This document shows positions 5,168 through 5,734 of a DNA stretch of 5,734 nt, in pieces. The notes under the pieces are model-generated. The model ran no database searches. It was not told the DNA's origin and saw only the letters and a list, made by a program, of their open reading frames with translations. Positions within the stretch are counted from its first letter, which is position 1. Every line of letters begins with the position of its first letter. Source of the stretch: Candidatus Competibacteraceae bacterium (GTDB taxonomy: Bacteria > Pseudomonadota > Gammaproteobacteria > Competibacterales > Competibacteraceae); the NCBI GenBank assembly GCA_020445005.1, contig JAGRHM010000674.1, positions 1 to 5,734 on the forward strand. Direction: 5' to 3'. Position numbers and translations under genes: made by a program.

Positions 5168-5734
5168 TTAACCCAGTAATTGCAGGACGGTTTGCTGCGA
5201 CTGGTTGGCTTGGGCAAGCGTCGTCGTACCCGCCTGCTGCAGAATCTGCGCTCGACTCAGGTTGGCCGTTTCTACTGCGAAGTCGGCATCCTGAATCCGG
5301 GACCGGGCGTCGCTGATGTTTTCTCCCGTGGTTTGCAGGTTATTGATGGTCGAGGCAAAGCGATTCTGGACCGCACCGAATTCTGCGCGCAGATCGTCTA
5401 CAAAGGCCAAGGCATTGTCAATGACGCTGATGGCGTCGTTGGCGCCGATCTGACTGGAAATATTGACATCAGCAACCGTATTCAGTTTGGATGTGCCAAT
5501 GCCGCTCGCAGCCGCCGCTGCTCCGGTCGCTCCTCCCAGCACATTGGTGGCTGAAGCCGTAACGCTGAAGCTTCTGCCGGACTCAAACGTCACCTCTCCG
5601 CCTACCTTAACAGTGCCTGAAGCTCCGGATGCGACGGCTGCGGTCGCTCCCGCCAACTCATAGCCGCCGCTGTTGGTGACCGCGGTGTCATTCGTTGCAT
5701 CAAACGTGAGTCCTTGCGTCACAAACCCCAAGGT
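5168..5734 (-). CDS. fliC: Flagellin, C-terminal 188 residues plus stop (5' part outside the window)
   Basis: C-terminal part of a flagellin; the frame is open to the right window edge, so the start is not seen. A TTG at 5731 could be mistaken for a start but is an internal Leu codon. The visible protein has a Gly/Ala/Thr-rich variable part with GGEVTFESGRSFSVTAS, then the conserved D1 block (AISVIDNALAFVDDLRAEFGAVQNRF) and D0 block (SDARSRIQDADFAVETANLSR, QILQQAGTTTLAQANQ). It ends in LLG, where many flagellins end LLR or LLG. This C-terminal helix is the FliS-binding segment. The stop is TAA at 5168-5170. A 222-bp spacer then leads to flaG. It is either a paralogue of the flagellin at the left edge or, if the window is circularly permuted, the other part of the same gene. 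Confidence 0.95.
   Translation of the reverse strand, partial: TLGFVTQGLTFDATNDTAVTNSGGYELAGATAAVASGASGTVKVGGEVTFESGRSFSVTASATNVLGGATGAAAAASGIGTSKLNTVADVNISSQIGANDAISVIDNALAFVDDLRAEFGAVQNRFASTINNLQTTGENISDARSRIQDADFAVETANLSRAQILQQAGTTTLAQANQSQQTVLQLLG

Noticed and set aside
5180..5554. Plus-strand open frame of 124 codons opposite the flagellin C-terminus
   Set aside because: Antisense shadow of strongly conserved flagellin codons, with no recognisable product.
1..5734. CRISPR array, tRNA, rRNA, insertion sequence or defence system
   Set aside because: No regularly spaced direct repeats, tRNA-like cloverleaf, transposase or nuclease-type coding sequence was seen; all major frames are flagellar or small accessory genes.

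Overview
The window is a compact late-flagellar operon from a Gram-negative bacterium with moderately high GC. Gammaproteobacteria with polar flagella (Pseudomonas-like or purple-sulfur/Competibacter-like) are the best guess, because the order flagellin, flaG, fliD, fliS, fliT is typical there. No gene allows a firmer taxonomic call. Every supportable gene lies on the minus strand, so transcription runs from the right end of the window to the left.

In transcription order: the C-terminal third of a flagellin (5734-5168, entering from outside the window); a 222-bp spacer rich in palindromes (5167-4946); flaG (4945-4415); the filament-cap gene fliD (4351-2912); a small gene whose product looks like a second, very divergent FlaG (2890-2390); an unrecognised acidic protein gene (2365-1880) with a perfect 13-bp inverted repeat inside it; the flagellin chaperone gene fliS (1836-1405); the FliD-chaperone-like gene fliT (1408-1091), which overlaps fliS by ATGA; and, after 47 bp, the N-terminal two-thirds of a flagellin (1043-1), which leaves the window at the left edge. 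The plus-strand open frames are all shadows of these genes.

The products work together in filament assembly. Flagellin is the filament subunit. FliS holds it unfolded in the cytoplasm until export. FliD caps the growing tip and inserts subunits, and FliT is the chaperone of FliD. FlaG affects filament properties or length in species that have it. The two extra small genes between fliD and fliS are probably accessory factors for the same process.

The most notable point concerns the edges. The window ends in one flagellin and begins in another, cut at matching places. The last five bases (AAGGT) equal the first five, and merging over them joins the two partial frames into one plausible 534-residue flagellin. 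This suggests either two nearly identical flagellin genes flanking the cluster, or a circularised or collapsed assembly of about 5.73 kb. Otherwise the region is a recognisable flagellar cluster. The novelty is limited to the two small accessory genes, the internal hairpin and the flagellin arrangement.
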